Positions 11,301 to 19,237 of a stretch of 64,000 bases of DNA are shown here, piece after piece. Under the pieces are notes generated by a model that made no database searches, was not told the origin of the DNA, and saw nothing but the letters and a program-made list of their open reading frames with translations. A program made the translations under genes and the position numbers. Where the stretch lies: contig NZ_RXOF01000001.1 of assembly GCF_003970915.1 (NCBI RefSeq), positions 248,001 through 312,000 on the forward strand, given 5' to 3'. How positions within the stretch are numbered: position 1 is the first letter of the stretch; every line of letters begins with the position of its first letter. The DNA is from Hymenobacter gummosus. GTDB lineage: Bacteria > Bacteroidota > Bacteroidia > Cytophagales > Hymenobacteraceae.

Positions 11301-11996
11301 ACCGCCCTGGCCCTGCGCGACGTGGACCTCGACGGCGACCTGGATTTGATGGTGCTGCGCGTCAACACCGGCCTGACGGTGCACGTCAACGACGGACGGG
11401 GCAACTTCCCCACGATTATCGACAGCAGCGGCCCGGTGTGGATCAACGGCGGCTTCGACAGCATGAGCGTGGGCGACATCGACGCCGACGGGGACCCGGA
11501 CGTGGCCATGCTGGGCCTGTACAACAACAAGTTTCTGGTGATGACCAACAACGGCCAGGGCCGGTTCACCAATGGTCAGAGCTTGTACTCCAGCGCGGCG
11601 CGGCCCCTCTGGCCCGTATTCGGGGACGTCGACAATGACGGCGACCTGGACATTGTGCATGCCTGCAGCTTCGCGGCCAATCAAGTGTGGCTGAACACGC
11701 CCGGCGTGAACAGCACGGCCGGCCCCAGCGCCCCGAGCAGCTACGGCGTGCAGGTGTACCCCAACCCGGCCCGCGGGCAATTTGAGGTAGAAGTGCCCAC
11801 CGCCCTGCGACTGGCGGCCGCGCAGTCGAGCCTGCAGCTGTACAACGCCGTCGGGCAGCTGGTGGTGGCGCAGCCGGTGCAGCTGTCGGGGGCGGGGCGC
11901 CAAACCCTGTCGGTGGCGCACCTGCCGGCGGGCCTGTACTCGCTGCACCTGCGCGTAGGCAGCCAGACCAGCGTGCAGAAAGTTGTGCTGTACTAA
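5313..11996 (+). CDS. Giant secreted FG-GAP/VCBS repeat protein with Ig-like and IPT domains and a type IX sorting domain
   Basis: About 2,227 residues. The frame opens at a GTG (5313). A TTG at 5415 gives a more typical signal peptide (RRAAALVLLGLGLASAAQAQ), and a TATATTTC box near 5359 fits that later start, so the true start is uncertain. The protein repeats one module four times: a Big_5/SbsA-type Ig-like domain (about 75, 626, 1153 and 1673), a run of calcium-binding FG-GAP/VCBS units built around DVDGDGDLD, and, for the first three modules, an IPT/TIG domain (about 541, 1070 and 1591). The end (from about 2140) is a type IX secretion domain with VQVYPNPA and GLYSLHLRVG. It is probably an exported surface adhesin or carbohydrate-binding beta-propeller protein; the ligand is unknown. 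Confidence 0.9.
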   Translation: MKISQYGAGRTPSRCYISRLKCASESSSLLRPRCLIHVFTPSSFSGPILTACRRAAALVLLGLGLASAAQAQFTVVSRQPARHAVAAPRAGGITVGFSQAVSAPTAANLRVYGSLLRGRRPGSFSGGGTATLTFTPAQAFAPGEVLSLSLPPTISSTGGTALSRQVYQFTAATGGAGRGFFLDTTIVGNTRNRDQALADLDGDGDLDLVTTGALFGCRVFLNDGQGHYRFKTGLVTGPEPKGLTLGDVDLDGDLDLLVDDADDNTVTVCLNDGTGEFVDAISGAQNAPVGNGPVGVALGDVDGDGDLDFATANAGGASSTIRLNNGSGLFTTLLTVSMGPSPTAVALADIDNDGDLDLLTSNAGSGSNPSGSVSVSRNNGTGGFGIYTSYSVGLNPTELVLADVDADGDLDLLTANTDAASVSLRLNNGSGTFGATTTLALPAGSTPTGLRAGDVDADGDLDLVVAQGSGGRIITFLNTNGTFTAQNRALRLSRDPNAPLTSTGVVLGDVDGDQDLDLITADNMGNVLLSLNQGPPAPLPAPVITALNPASGPVGATVLINGTNLTDVTAVRFNGTAASGFVLRNAGTEVEVVVPAGASTGPLTVVTEDAGMATSPTPFTITIPVPVLLTGITPARNALAVPVGANVVPTFTVPITAATADNLRVFGSLRRGRRPGTVAGAGTATLTFDPAQDFAPGELVSVVLPGSLQTFDGNRVTKQVVQFTAAAGGTGRHDFFLTSTFPLTRQGGFQLGDLDNDGDLDVAAPAGAAGVQLLLNNGSGTFAAAPALATSPTDADYLTLGDIDGDGDLDLISGATNGLGAAWRNDGTGRFSSAGPLTIGANLRKLLLTDADADGDMDLVAVAGSQISLLLNAGNGSFPVKRDLYPGVTPRDVAVGDLDGDGDLDLATVGPNVNGQYTAVLLLNDGASTFPATTTLVLSYDPTSRLALGDLDADGDLDLALLTFINSQYSLLTRTNDGTGRFSPGITQPVVGGVFALADSDADGDLDVVTPGCVALNSGRGLFSQVVTTTSPGPIGAAQVQLGDVDGDGDLDMLSDDQTGAVRVKLNRPGPPPTLTSVTPGSGHIGSQVLLTGGYLKTATSVAFNGVAAPAFTALSGTQLIATVPAGASTGAVTVTTPAGTATTPTPFTVFQPVAVTGLQPLRHTINAPRSTAVSVTFAQPISAATAGELRVFSPRRGRLAGSVTGAGTSTLTFTPAQALAPGDALSVSIPDGLTAATGNRVQRQTAQFTTAAGGPGTGRFLPSAHAGPYAGYEVRHGLAVGDLDGDGDLDVITSSGSLRFNNGTGVFADSVDFPLFAPTAEPRRLAVGDLDGDGDLDVLTSNGQLALNDNQWQTTPVTSTPGLGADFRDLALGDVDSDGDLDFVAANYARDTVVVGLNDGFGSFATRLKIAVGSRPAGLALGDVDGDGDLDLVTANEGGNNLSVVLNSGIGWFTGGPTLSAGPGLARVVLADVDGDRDLDLVTNTGLVRLNDGSGGFSGSQATTAGTDVALADVDADGDLDVVISGAGGATLHRNDGAGLFGAAETAALGAGSAALSPVLADVDADGDLDLLMVNSTSEKVHLLFNQRIAPPTITALAPNIGRPGAAVLLTGTDLIGTTTVSFNGTAAPDFTVLTATQLMVRVPAGATTGSVQVINPAGTAASPAPFTVLQVVPVVSLSPARHATVARTAPVSIQFGQALPVNSPRTLAVFSRRGGGLLAGTRTGAGSSTLSLAPAQPYFPGDQLSVSIPGYIDANQRQVEKQVYQFNAAVGGTGRGTFTGPSAIASGSGRPPVLGDVDADGDLDLISYGGNLVGLQLNTGAGTFGNFVTLLTYQRQTIGGVSLGDVDGDGDLDLVASDVKDYQRNSVVYVRFNDGRGAFSGSLEVPVEEGPHIVELVDVDGDGDLDIVTGNSGQAASTTSVRFNDGLGNFPTGSDERLTLGSNQTCRHLLFGDVDNDGDLDMVFSTSFASTLRLNDGTGHFTRSTTSWQVPGDFTALALRDVDLDGDLDLMVLRVNTGLTVHVNDGRGNFPTIIDSSGPVWINGGFDSMSVGDIDADGDPDVAMLGLYNNKFLVMTNNGQGRFTNGQSLYSSAARPLWPVFGDVDNDGDLDIVHACSFAANQVWLNTPGVNSTAGPSAPSSYGVQVYPNPARGQFEVEVPTALRLAAAQSSLQLYNAVGQLVVAQPVQLSGAGRQTLSVAHLPAGLYSLHLRVGSQTSVQKVVLY

Positions 11997-12012
11997 ACTC
12001 GCTCCCGCAGCG

Positions 12013-12051
12013 AAAAACCGCCAGCTCCTCGTCGGGGCTGGCGGTTTTTTT
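12013..12051 (+). terminator. Rho-independent terminator of the FG-GAP gene
   Basis: AAAAACCGCCAGC (12013-12025) pairs with GCTGGCGGTTTTT (12037-12049) across an 11-base loop and runs into seven T residues. It lies 17 bases after the stop codon at 11996. The A-tract on the other arm would also allow termination in the opposite direction. Confidence 0.85.
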
Positions 12052-12274
12052 GTGGCCGAACGCCGGCTTTCAAGATTGATCCGCCAGCCACTTCCTCCCT
12101 TGGCTCGCCCAGCCTAGGCCGAACAGCCGTTGCCCATGTAGCTGCCCTGGTTCAGCCGGACGGCAGCCCCGCTTGTCCGTCCACCAGCATCGGCAGCAGC
12201 CAGTCATGCGGCTGCTCGAAGCACCAGAGGGGCAAACCCACGCGCGGGGGCAGACGCATGAGGCCGGGCGCAGG

Positions 12275-15217
12275 CTAAAACAAATCGTCTTTGGCCGGAG
12301 CCGTGTAGGGCTGGGGCTTGCCGTCGGTTTTGGGCAGGCCGAAGTAGAAGTAGAGCGTGCGTTGCTGGCTGCCGCTGAGGTGGTTCAGCTCGCTCTGCGG
12401 CCCCAGGTTCCTGGTGTCCGCATCGATGTTCAGCGCCAGCTTGGTGCCCAGCGGCGGAATGGCGTCGAGGAAGGAGAGGTTGCCTGCGGGCAGCTGCGGG
12501 TGGGGCTTCACGCCCGAAAGGCCGTAGAAGTCGAACAGGCGCACGTAGAGGCTGGGGTCGGGCGAGGCAACGAGAAACTTGCCCTCCACCGTATTCAGCT
12601 CCAGCCAGCGGATGTCGGCGAAGTAGCCCTTGAACTCGGGATAAATCCACGGGGCGGCGCCGGTCTGGGTGTTGTTGTAGGCGTTTTCCCACACGTTATC
12701 CGTGACGCCAGCCAGGCGGTTTTTCCACACCCGGTAAGGCCCTTTGCCCAGCCACCGCGCCCCGAGCACGTAGTTTTCCGGGTAGCTGAAGCTCAGGCCC
12801 GCGAAGGGCAAGTCGCCGCCGACGGCGTAGGCGTAATCCAGCTGCAGCCAGCCCGAGCCGTACATCTTCCAGCGCAGCGTTTGCAGGTCGCCGGCATAGG
12901 TGGCTTCAATGACCTCGCCGTCGGCCTCCGTGCGGCTCGTCAGGCCCCGGCAGGTGGCCGCACCGCCGACCAGCACCGGGCCGTTGCCGAAGGAGAGCTT
13001 GTCGCCGTTGTTGCCGCGCAGGCCGCTGATGCGCCCGGTCTGCTTGTTCCAGGTCACGGTGATGCCTGCCGCCTTGAGCGTCAGGGTGGAGTCGGTTTCG
13101 GTTTTCGCCACCGCTGCCTTATCCTGCAGGGCCACGATGCCGTCGAGCAGCCGGGCGGGCGGCCCCGTTTGCCACGACCATTTGTACACCAGGTTCTTCT
13201 GCGGATCAAAAGCCGAGACGAGCAGCGCGTCGTAGCGGCGCCAGTCCTTGGGCAGCGCCAGCTTTAGCTGCCCGGTGCCCAGCGGGGCCACGCTGGGGCT
13301 GCCGGCGCGGCCTTTCTGCTGCGTCACGTAGCCGCTGAAGGCCTCGCCGGGCTTGCGGTAGCTGACCAGCTCCCACTGGAAAAAGCACTGGCTGAGGTTG
13401 AGGTAGTGGTAGCGGTTTTCGACGTCGATAATGCCCTTGAAGTTTTCGGGCAGCACGGCAGCGGGCGCGGGCAACTCGCCGGGCTTGCCTTTCCGGGCCT
13501 TCGTGCCGGCGGGGCTGGCCGCGGCAACGCGCAGCCGGATGGGCGCGAAGATTTCCCGCAGGGCGAAAAAGCTGCCCTCCTTTTCGCGGTGCGGGCCCAG
13601 CACGCCGTCGGGGGCATTCACGCCGTTCACGTCGATGATGCCGCGCTGGTCGGTGCGCACGAGGCCTTCATCCACCAGGGCCCAGATGAAGCCGCCGCCC
13701 GAGCGCGGCGCCTGCCAGTGCAGCTCCCAGAAGTCGGCCATGCCCGCGGCGGCCCCGCCGTCGTCCTGCGCGTGCAAAAACTCGGTGGGCATGTAGATGA
13801 GCGAGTCGGCCAGCAGCTTCTGGGTGCTGTAGTAATTCTCGTAGTGGTTGCAGTCGATGCCGTTGTGCTGGTTGCCGGGGCGGTGGTGGGCGTGAATTAC
13901 CGGGCGCTTCGACAGATCATACAAGGCGAAGTCGTCGTCCAGCTCCTTGTTGGTGCCGCCCTCGTTGCCGTTGCTCCAGAACAGAATGCTGGGGTGGTTG
14001 CAGTCGCGCTGCACCAGCTCGCGCACCAGCCTGGCGCCGGGCCGGGTGGCGTAGGCCTTCTGCCAGCCGGCCAGCTCGTCGAGCACGTACAGGCCCAGCG
14101 AGTCGCACAGCTCCAGGAAGCGCCGGTCGGGCGGGTAGTGCGACATGCGCACCGCGTTCATGTTCATCTGCTTGATGAGCTTCACGTCCAGCAGGTGAAT
14201 CGAATCGTTGAGCGTGCGGCCGGTTTCGGGCCACCAGCTGTGGCGGTTGATGCCCTTCAGCTTGATCTGGGTGCCGTTGACGAAAACGCCCCGCCCGCGC
14301 CGGATTTCGATGGTGCGGAAGCCGAACCGCTCCTCGGTCTGGTACAGCGTTTGGCCGCCGGCCTGCAGCGCCACGCGCACGCGGTACAGGTGCGGCGTCT
14401 CGGCGGTCCAGGGCAGCGGCTGCTTCACCGTGGTCTGCACCTGCACCACCGAGTCGGCGGGCTGGGCGGCGCCGCGGGCCGTGCCCACCACCCGGCCGCT
14501 GGCGTCGAGGATGTCGGCCTGCACGGCGGTGGCCTGCCGCAGCCCCTGCACGAACACGTTCAGGGCGAAGCGCCCGTCGGCTTTGGCATCAACGGCGGTG
14601 CGCGGAATGAACTGCCGCGGCAACGCCTCCAGCTTCACCGGCCGGAAAATGCCGCCGAACACCCAGTAGTCGGCCAGCCGCTCGGCGTTGTTCACCGACG
14701 CCTCGGCCGACATCTTGCTGACGGTGACTTCCAGCAGGTTGGCCTGCCCGGCGGGCCCCAGCTTATCGGTGATGTCGTAGCGAAACTCGTAGAAGGCGCC
14801 CTGGTGAATGGGGCCGGCCAGCTGCCCGTTCACCTTCACCTCGGTGTCGGTCATGGAGCCTTCGAAGACGATAAATACCTGCTTCTGCTGCCAGTCGGCG
14901 GGCACCCGGAACTCGTGCCGGTAGCGGCCCTGCTCGTCGGCGAAGCGGAAGTTCTTGCCGTAGGTTTTGTAGTCGCGGCCGTAGTTGTAGGCCCCGAAGC
15001 CCTGCTGCTCCCAGCAGGAAGGCACGGCTATCTTGGTCCAGTACCCGCTCTGCCGCCCGCCCGTGCAGAAGAAGTCCCACTGCACCGTGGGGCGGTTGTC
15101 GCGCCCCGAGAGGTACTGCACCTGCCGGATAGGCGCGGCGGACTGAGCCAGCGCGGCGGTCGAGGTCCAGAGCAGCAGCACAAGGCTGATCAGCCAACGG
15201 CGGGAGGTAGTACGCAT
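12275..15217 (-). CDS. Secreted glycoside hydrolase family 2 beta-galactosidase
   Basis: 980 residues with a signal peptide (1-24, cleavage at ALAQ). The order is GH2 jelly-roll sugar-binding domain (about 60-200), Ig-like domain (about 205-305), then the TIM barrel starting at KLKGINRHSWWPETG. The acid/base is Glu419 in WSNGNEGG and the nucleophile is probably Glu479 in YMPTEFLHA. A C-terminal beta-rich region (about 600-960) corresponds to the Bgal small-chain-like domain. The size is close to that of LacZ-type enzymes. It is probably periplasmic or exported and cleaves beta-galactosides from oligosaccharides, but GH2 also includes glucuronidases and mannosidases, so the exact sugar is inferred. 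It stands alone with no SusCD partner next to it. Confidence 0.85.
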   Translation of the reverse strand: MRTTSRRWLISLVLLLWTSTAALAQSAAPIRQVQYLSGRDNRPTVQWDFFCTGGRQSGYWTKIAVPSCWEQQGFGAYNYGRDYKTYGKNFRFADEQGRYRHEFRVPADWQQKQVFIVFEGSMTDTEVKVNGQLAGPIHQGAFYEFRYDITDKLGPAGQANLLEVTVSKMSAEASVNNAERLADYWVFGGIFRPVKLEALPRQFIPRTAVDAKADGRFALNVFVQGLRQATAVQADILDASGRVVGTARGAAQPADSVVQVQTTVKQPLPWTAETPHLYRVRVALQAGGQTLYQTEERFGFRTIEIRRGRGVFVNGTQIKLKGINRHSWWPETGRTLNDSIHLLDVKLIKQMNMNAVRMSHYPPDRRFLELCDSLGLYVLDELAGWQKAYATRPGARLVRELVQRDCNHPSILFWSNGNEGGTNKELDDDFALYDLSKRPVIHAHHRPGNQHNGIDCNHYENYYSTQKLLADSLIYMPTEFLHAQDDGGAAAGMADFWELHWQAPRSGGGFIWALVDEGLVRTDQRGIIDVNGVNAPDGVLGPHREKEGSFFALREIFAPIRLRVAAASPAGTKARKGKPGELPAPAAVLPENFKGIIDVENRYHYLNLSQCFFQWELVSYRKPGEAFSGYVTQQKGRAGSPSVAPLGTGQLKLALPKDWRRYDALLVSAFDPQKNLVYKWSWQTGPPARLLDGIVALQDKAAVAKTETDSTLTLKAAGITVTWNKQTGRISGLRGNNGDKLSFGNGPVLVGGAATCRGLTSRTEADGEVIEATYAGDLQTLRWKMYGSGWLQLDYAYAVGGDLPFAGLSFSYPENYVLGARWLGKGPYRVWKNRLAGVTDNVWENAYNNTQTGAAPWIYPEFKGYFADIRWLELNTVEGKFLVASPDPSLYVRLFDFYGLSGVKPHPQLPAGNLSFLDAIPPLGTKLALNIDADTRNLGPQSELNHLSGSQQRTLYFYFGLPKTDGKPQPYTAPAKDDLF

Positions 15218-15466
15218 GAGCAGGGGCCACTAGCAAGCATGGGCCGGAAGGTAAGAGGCATGGAGCCAGTGCCCCACGTGCTCCGGGGAATAAGTAGTTG
15301 CCGCCGGGCCCGGCCACCTACACCAAGGGCAAGAACGTCGTGCCTGATCCGGCGGCTGGCGTTGCTCTATAAGACCGGGTTACCTCAGACGCGAGCTACA
15401 AGGCTATCCACCTAAGGACCGCCACAGTATCCCATCCGTGTACGATGCTTTGGCTCGTGCCTAATT

Positions 15467-15498
15467 CAAAAGCCCAGGGTTTCAACCCTGGGCTTTTG
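15467..15498 (-). terminator. Bidirectional intrinsic terminator after purK
   Basis: A 15-base perfect inverted repeat (CAAAAGCCCAGGGTT at 15467-15481 and its complement at 15484-15498) with T-runs on both strands. It lies 26 bases downstream of the purK stop on the minus strand. It would end the purEK transcript. Confidence 0.8.
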
Positions 15499-15524
15499 GT
15501 AGATACTCTGACCGAAAACCTGCT

Positions 15525-16775
15525 CTAGATGGCGTCTAGCCCCGGCAGGCCGAGCACATCAGCGGCGCGCCGCGCCACGTTTTTGACAGTGGCTACATCC
15601 AGGCCGGTGATGTTCAGGTGGCCCATCTTACGGCCTACGCGCGCCTGCACCTTGCCGTACAGGTGCAGGTGCGCGCCCGGCAGGCTCAGCACGGTCTGCC
15701 AGTCCGGCTGCCGCTGCTGCCCGTCGGCATCAAACCACACGTCGCCCAGCAGGTTGAGCATGATGGCCGCAGAATGCTGCCGCGGCTGCGGCAGGGGCAA
15801 GCCCGCCATGGCATGCACCTGCAGGTCAAACTGCGAGGCGTCACAAGCGTCTATGGTGTAGTGGCCGCTGTTGTGGGGGCGCGGGGCCATTTCGTTGACC
15901 ACCAAGCCGCCGTGCTCCGTGCCGTCGTCTACCACGAAAAACTCCACGCACAGCACCCCCACGTAGCCCAGATGCTGCGCAACAGCCACGGCCGCCTCGC
16001 GGGCCCGGTCGGCCAGGACGGGCGGCAGAGCGCCTTCGTAGGCGTGGGTCACGGCCAGAATGCCCGCCACGTGCACGTTGCGCTGCGGAGCGAAGCTGAC
16101 GACCTGCCCGTCCCAGCCGCGCGCCACCAGCACCGAGCACTCGGCGCTGAGCGGCAGCATCTTTTCCAGCACGCAAGCCGCGCTGCCCAGCTCCGCCCAG
16201 GCGGCGGCCAGCTCCTCGGCGGTCCGCACGCGGACCTGCCCCTTGCCGTCGTAGCCCAGGCGGGCGGTTTTCAGGATACCCGGCAGCAAATCGGCCCGCT
16301 CGTCCAGAACGGCTTGCAGCTGGCCCGGCGTCTCAATCACCGCGTAGGGCGCGCAGGTCACCCCCGAAATGTCGGCGCAGGCCGCGAAATGGGCTTTTTC
16401 CTCGATGCGGTCTTGGGCAATGCCCACCATGGCCGCGCCCGGCGCTACGGGCCGGGTTTGCGCCAGCGTTTGCAGGGCCTGGGCCGGCACGTTCTCGAAC
16501 TCGGTGGTAATGGCCTGGCACAGCTCAGTCAGCTGCGCCAGCCCGGCCGGGTCGTCGTAGCCGGTCCGCACGTGGTGGTGGCTCACCAGCCCGGCCGGGC
16601 TTTGCGCGTCGGGGTCAAGCACGGCGGTGAAGTAGCCCAGGCGCTGGGCGGCGTGCACAAACATGCGGCCCAGCTGGCCACCGCCCATCACCCCGAGGGT
16701 AGCCCTGCGGCCCGCGGCGTCCACAGTGCCGGGGAAAACCGGAATCATGGCTGCAGTGTCAGTCCCTTCGCTCAT
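15525..16775 (-). CDS. purK: 5-(carboxyamino)imidazole ribonucleotide synthase PurK
   Basis: 416 residues with an ATP-grasp fold. The N-terminal nucleotide-binding start [17 protein letters not shown] (about 27-43) is diagnostic of PurK. Also visible are TTEFENVP, the ATP-grasp segment [13 protein letters not shown], and the metal/ATP-site motif [16 protein letters not shown]. The enzyme uses ATP and bicarbonate to make N5-CAIR from AIR in purine synthesis. Its ATG overlaps the purE stop by four bases (ATGA at 16772-16775), so the two are translationally coupled. The gene ends just before a strong terminator. About 15 extra N-terminal residues precede the conserved start. Confidence 0.97.
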   Translation of the reverse strand: MSEGTDTAAMIPVFPGTVDAAGRRATLGVMGGGQLGRMFVHAAQRLGYFTAVLDPDAQSPAGLVSHHHVRTGYDDPAGLAQLTELCQAITTEFENVPAQALQTLAQTRPVAPGAAMVGIAQDRIEEKAHFAACADISGVTCAPYAVIETPGQLQAVLDERADLLPGILKTARLGYDGKGQVRVRTAEELAAAWAELGSAACVLEKMLPLSAECSVLVARGWDGQVVSFAPQRNVHVAGILAVTHAYEGALPPVLADRAREAAVAVAQHLGYVGVLCVEFFVVDDGTEHGGLVVNEMAPRPHNSGHYTIDACDASQFDLQVHAMAGLPLPQPRQHSAAIMLNLLGDVWFDADGQQRQPDWQTVLSLPGAHLHLYGKVQARVGRKMGHLNITGLDVATVKNVARRAADVLGLPGLDAI

Positions 16776-17284
16776 ACCGGCAGTTCCATGGCGCGGGCGG
16801 CCTCGGTTTGTTCGGCGCGAAACGCCTGCAGCTTGGCCGCCAGGTCCGCGTCGTGCAGGGCCAGCATGCTGACGGCGAACAGCGCGGCATTGGCTGCGCC
16901 GGCATCCCCGATGGCAAACGTGGCTACCGGGATGCCCTTGGGCATTTGCACGATGCTATGCAGCGAATCTACCCCCTGCAGATGGCGGCTGGCTACCGGC
17001 ACGCCCAGCACCGGCACCGTCGTTTTGGCGGCCATCATGCCCGGCAGGTGGGCCGCCCCGCCCGCCCCGGCAATGATGGCCTGCAGGCCGCGCGGGCCGG
17101 CCTGTTCGGCGTAGGCAAACAAGTCGTCGGGCATGCGGTGGGCCGACACCACGCGGGCCTCGTGGGCCACGCCAAAGCGGGTGAGAATCTGCACGGCGTG
17201 CTGCATGGTGCTCCAGTCGCTACTGGAGCCCATGACCACGCCGATTAGGGGTTTGGGGGTATCGGGGGAGGAAGGTGTATTCAT
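16772..17284 (-). CDS. purE: N5-carboxyaminoimidazole ribonucleotide mutase PurE
   Basis: 170 residues from the ATG at 17284. The frame extends upstream, but that extension is translated from an interspersed repeat and was excluded. Characteristic motifs are [12 protein letters not shown], the substrate-loop motif [10 protein letters not shown] with its catalytic histidine, [14 protein letters not shown], and [15 protein letters not shown]. PurE moves the carboxyl group of N5-CAIR to form CAIR, the step after PurK. It is the first gene of the purEK pair. The promoter region has been invaded by a 40-base inverted repeat ending at 17339. Confidence 0.97.
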   Translation of the reverse strand: MNTPSSPDTPKPLIGVVMGSSSDWSTMQHAVQILTRFGVAHEARVVSAHRMPDDLFAYAEQAGPRGLQAIIAGAGGAAHLPGMMAAKTTVPVLGVPVASRHLQGVDSLHSIVQMPKGIPVATFAIGDAGAANAALFAVSMLALHDADLAAKLQAFRAEQTEAARAMELPV

Positions 17285-17299
17285 CGAAATCAGTTGGTC

Positions 17300-17339
17300 G
17301 TCATGCTGAGCTTGTCGAAGCATCTCTACCGCTTCGTTG
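17300..17339. repeat. Left arm of a 40-bp inverted repeat flanking a gene cassette
   Basis: Begins GTCATGCTGAGCTTGTCGAA and is matched in inverted orientation at 17764-17803 with two mismatches. It overlaps the 3' end of the small gene at 17326-17739 and lies 16 bases upstream of the purE start. Confidence 0.9.
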
Positions 17340-17739
17340 AGGTCAAACTTAGCACGGTGACTTGTTCAGCAACAATGATGGCGTCCAAGCCGGTTGAAGA
17401 ACCAAAAGTGCATTTGATGTTCCTCCCATCTTCTTCAAGCATCAGACTCAAAAGGACGTTCTGGTGACTAAAGTCGTGAAATGCTATTTCCTGCACCCCG
17501 GTGAACTGAAGCTCAATGTCACAACGCTTGGTAAGGCCGCGGTAGCCCGTTTCGTCAACTTTCTTGGCCATTTCGGAAGCAGTCAGCAGGAAAGTGACCG
17601 AAGGCCAGAAGCCGGAGTTTGACTCGAAAGTCGCTTTGGTAACTTCAGCATCGTGAAATGCCGGCCAGTAGCCAAAATGCTGACGAACTAGGTCAGCGTT
17701 GATAATGCGGCTGATGACTGGATTCTCTACTTCGGCCAT
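17326..17739 (-). CDS. Small Imm50-like protein in an inverted-repeat cassette
   Basis: 137 residues, no signal peptide and no membrane segment. The N-terminal part contains [18 protein letters not shown], a pattern reminiscent of the Imm50 family of small immunity proteins, and the middle contains [16 protein letters not shown]. The gene is clearly lower in GC (mid-40s percent by eye) than purE and pyrC on either side, and it is bounded by 40-bp inverted repeats. It therefore looks inserted into an older pur/pyr neighbourhood. No toxin gene lies next to it, so an immunity role is only a family-based guess. Confidence 0.6.
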   Translation of the reverse strand: MAEVENPVISRIINADLVRQHFGYWPAFHDAEVTKATFESNSGFWPSVTFLLTASEMAKKVDETGYRGLTKRCDIELQFTGVQEIAFHDFSHQNVLLSLMLEEDGRNIKCTFGSSTGLDAIIVAEQVTVLSLTSTKR

Positions 17740-17763
17740 ACCATGAGCTAGATGCTTGATTTA

Positions 17764-17803
17764 CAACGGAGCGGTAGAGATGCTTCGACAGGCTCAGCAT
17801 GAC
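17764..17803. repeat. Right arm of the 40-bp inverted repeat
   Basis: The reverse complement starts GTCATGCTGAGCCTGTCGAA and matches 17300-17339 at 38 of 40 positions. It lies between the start of the small gene and the 3' end of pyrC, 9 bases past the pyrC stop. Confidence 0.9.
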
Positions 17804-17811
17804 ATTCTTTT

Positions 17812-19110
17812 TCAGCTGGGCACTACGACCTGCTCGCGCTCCATCAGGATTTCCGAACCCAGAATCACCATATCCACCCGGCCTTTCAGCGTCTGGTCGA
17901 TGAAGGGCGTGTTCTGGGATTTGGACTTCATGAACTCCTTCGTAAAAGTCGTTTCCGCTTCGGTATCGAACAGCAGGCACTCGGCCTGCTGGCCGACTTC
18001 GATGGTGGGCACCGGCAGGCCCATCAGGCGGCGGGGCTCAGCCGAATAGCGCTTCACCACCAGGTCCCAGCCGAATTTCTCGGGCCGCACGAAGTAGTGG
18101 TAGAGCGACACCAGGGCCGTTTCCAGGCCGGTGATGCCGTTGGGCGCGCTGATAAAGTCCTGGGCTTTTTCGAACGGCGTGTGCGGGGCGTGGTCGGTGG
18201 CAATGAGGTCGAAGACGCCTTCCTTGAGCCCCTGCAGCAGCGCGTCACAGTCGGCCTGGGTGCGCAGCGGCGGGTTCATCTTATAGTTCGTGTCGTAGTC
18301 GCCGATGTGCTCGTCGGTGAACAGCAGGTGGTGCGGGGCCACTTCCGCCGTCACTTTCACGTCGCCGCGGGACTTCCACCAGCGGATGGTTTCCATGCCC
18401 AGCTTGCTCGATACGTGCTGGATGTGAATGTGCGCGCCCGTCGCGTGGGCCAGGCGGATGTCGCGGTCGATGATGATTTCCTCGGCGCAGGCCGGCGAGC
18501 CTTTGATGCCGAGCCGGTAGCTCATCACGCCCTCGTTGAGGGCGCGCGGCCCGGCCAGCTCCGGCACCTCGCAGTGGCTGGCGAAAAACATCCCGAACTC
18601 GGTGGCGTACTGCATGGCCCGCAGCAGCACCGCCGGGTCGCTGGTGGTGTCGCCGTCGTCGGTGAGCATTTTCACCCCGAGGGCGCGCATCCCGTCGATT
18701 TCGGCCAGCTCCTTACCCTCGCGGTTCTTGGTGACGCAGCCGGAGGTGTACACCGGAATGCGCGACTTGCTGGCGGCACTTTCCAGCACGGCCGATACCA
18801 CGGCCGCCGAGTCGATGGCCGGGCGGGTATTGGGCATCATCACCACGCCGGTCACGCCGCCGTTGATGGCCGCTTCGCTGCCGGTGGTAATGGTTTCCTT
18901 GTTCTCGAAGCCCGGGGCGCGGAAATGCACGTGGGCGTCGAACATGGCCGGCATCAAGATCCGGCCGCGCGCGTCGATGACGCGGGCCCCCTCGGGCACC
19001 GCCAGGTTGCGGCCGATGTCCTGGATTTTTCCTTCGGCAATCAGGACGTCGCCCTCAGTAAGCGCAGGTGAATGTTCGGAGGCGATGCGGGCGTTCTGAA
19101 GGAGAAGCAT
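17812..19110 (-). CDS. pyrC: Dihydroorotase (multifunctional complex type)
   Basis: 432 residues from the ATG at 19110; the TTG upstream at 19134 is less likely. It is an amidohydrolase with the metal-ligand motif FDAHVHFRAPG (about 52-62), the substrate region MMPNTRPAIDS, HIQHVSS, APHHLLFTDE, and ATDHAPHTPFEKA near the catalytic aspartate. It matches the class of dihydroorotases of about 430 residues, which cyclise carbamoyl aspartate to dihydroorotate in pyrimidine synthesis. It follows pyrB on the same strand with a 127-base gap. The small cassette gene has been inserted just after its stop. Confidence 0.95.
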   Translation of the reverse strand: MLLLQNARIASEHSPALTEGDVLIAEGKIQDIGRNLAVPEGARVIDARGRILMPAMFDAHVHFRAPGFENKETITTGSEAAINGGVTGVVMMPNTRPAIDSAAVVSAVLESAASKSRIPVYTSGCVTKNREGKELAEIDGMRALGVKMLTDDGDTTSDPAVLLRAMQYATEFGMFFASHCEVPELAGPRALNEGVMSYRLGIKGSPACAEEIIIDRDIRLAHATGAHIHIQHVSSKLGMETIRWWKSRGDVKVTAEVAPHHLLFTDEHIGDYDTNYKMNPPLRTQADCDALLQGLKEGVFDLIATDHAPHTPFEKAQDFISAPNGITGLETALVSLYHYFVRPEKFGWDLVVKRYSAEPRRLMGLPVPTIEVGQQAECLLFDTEAETTFTKEFMKSKSQNTPFIDQTLKGRVDMVILGSEILMEREQVVVPS

Positions 19111-19237
19111 GGATGGTCTCGGTAAACTGGGCAAAGGTGGTGGGAGGTGCTGACTATTGGAGCTGCAAAGAAAGAACGGAATCAGCCGCCGCTTTCGGCG
19201 GGCTCGACGCTGCGCGGCCCAAGGCTGGAGCCGACTA

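Noticed and set aside
12052-12274. Possible small gene between the FG-GAP terminator and the beta-galactosidase
   Set aside because: No convincing start, composition or motif; the open frames there belong to shadows of the beta-galactosidase.
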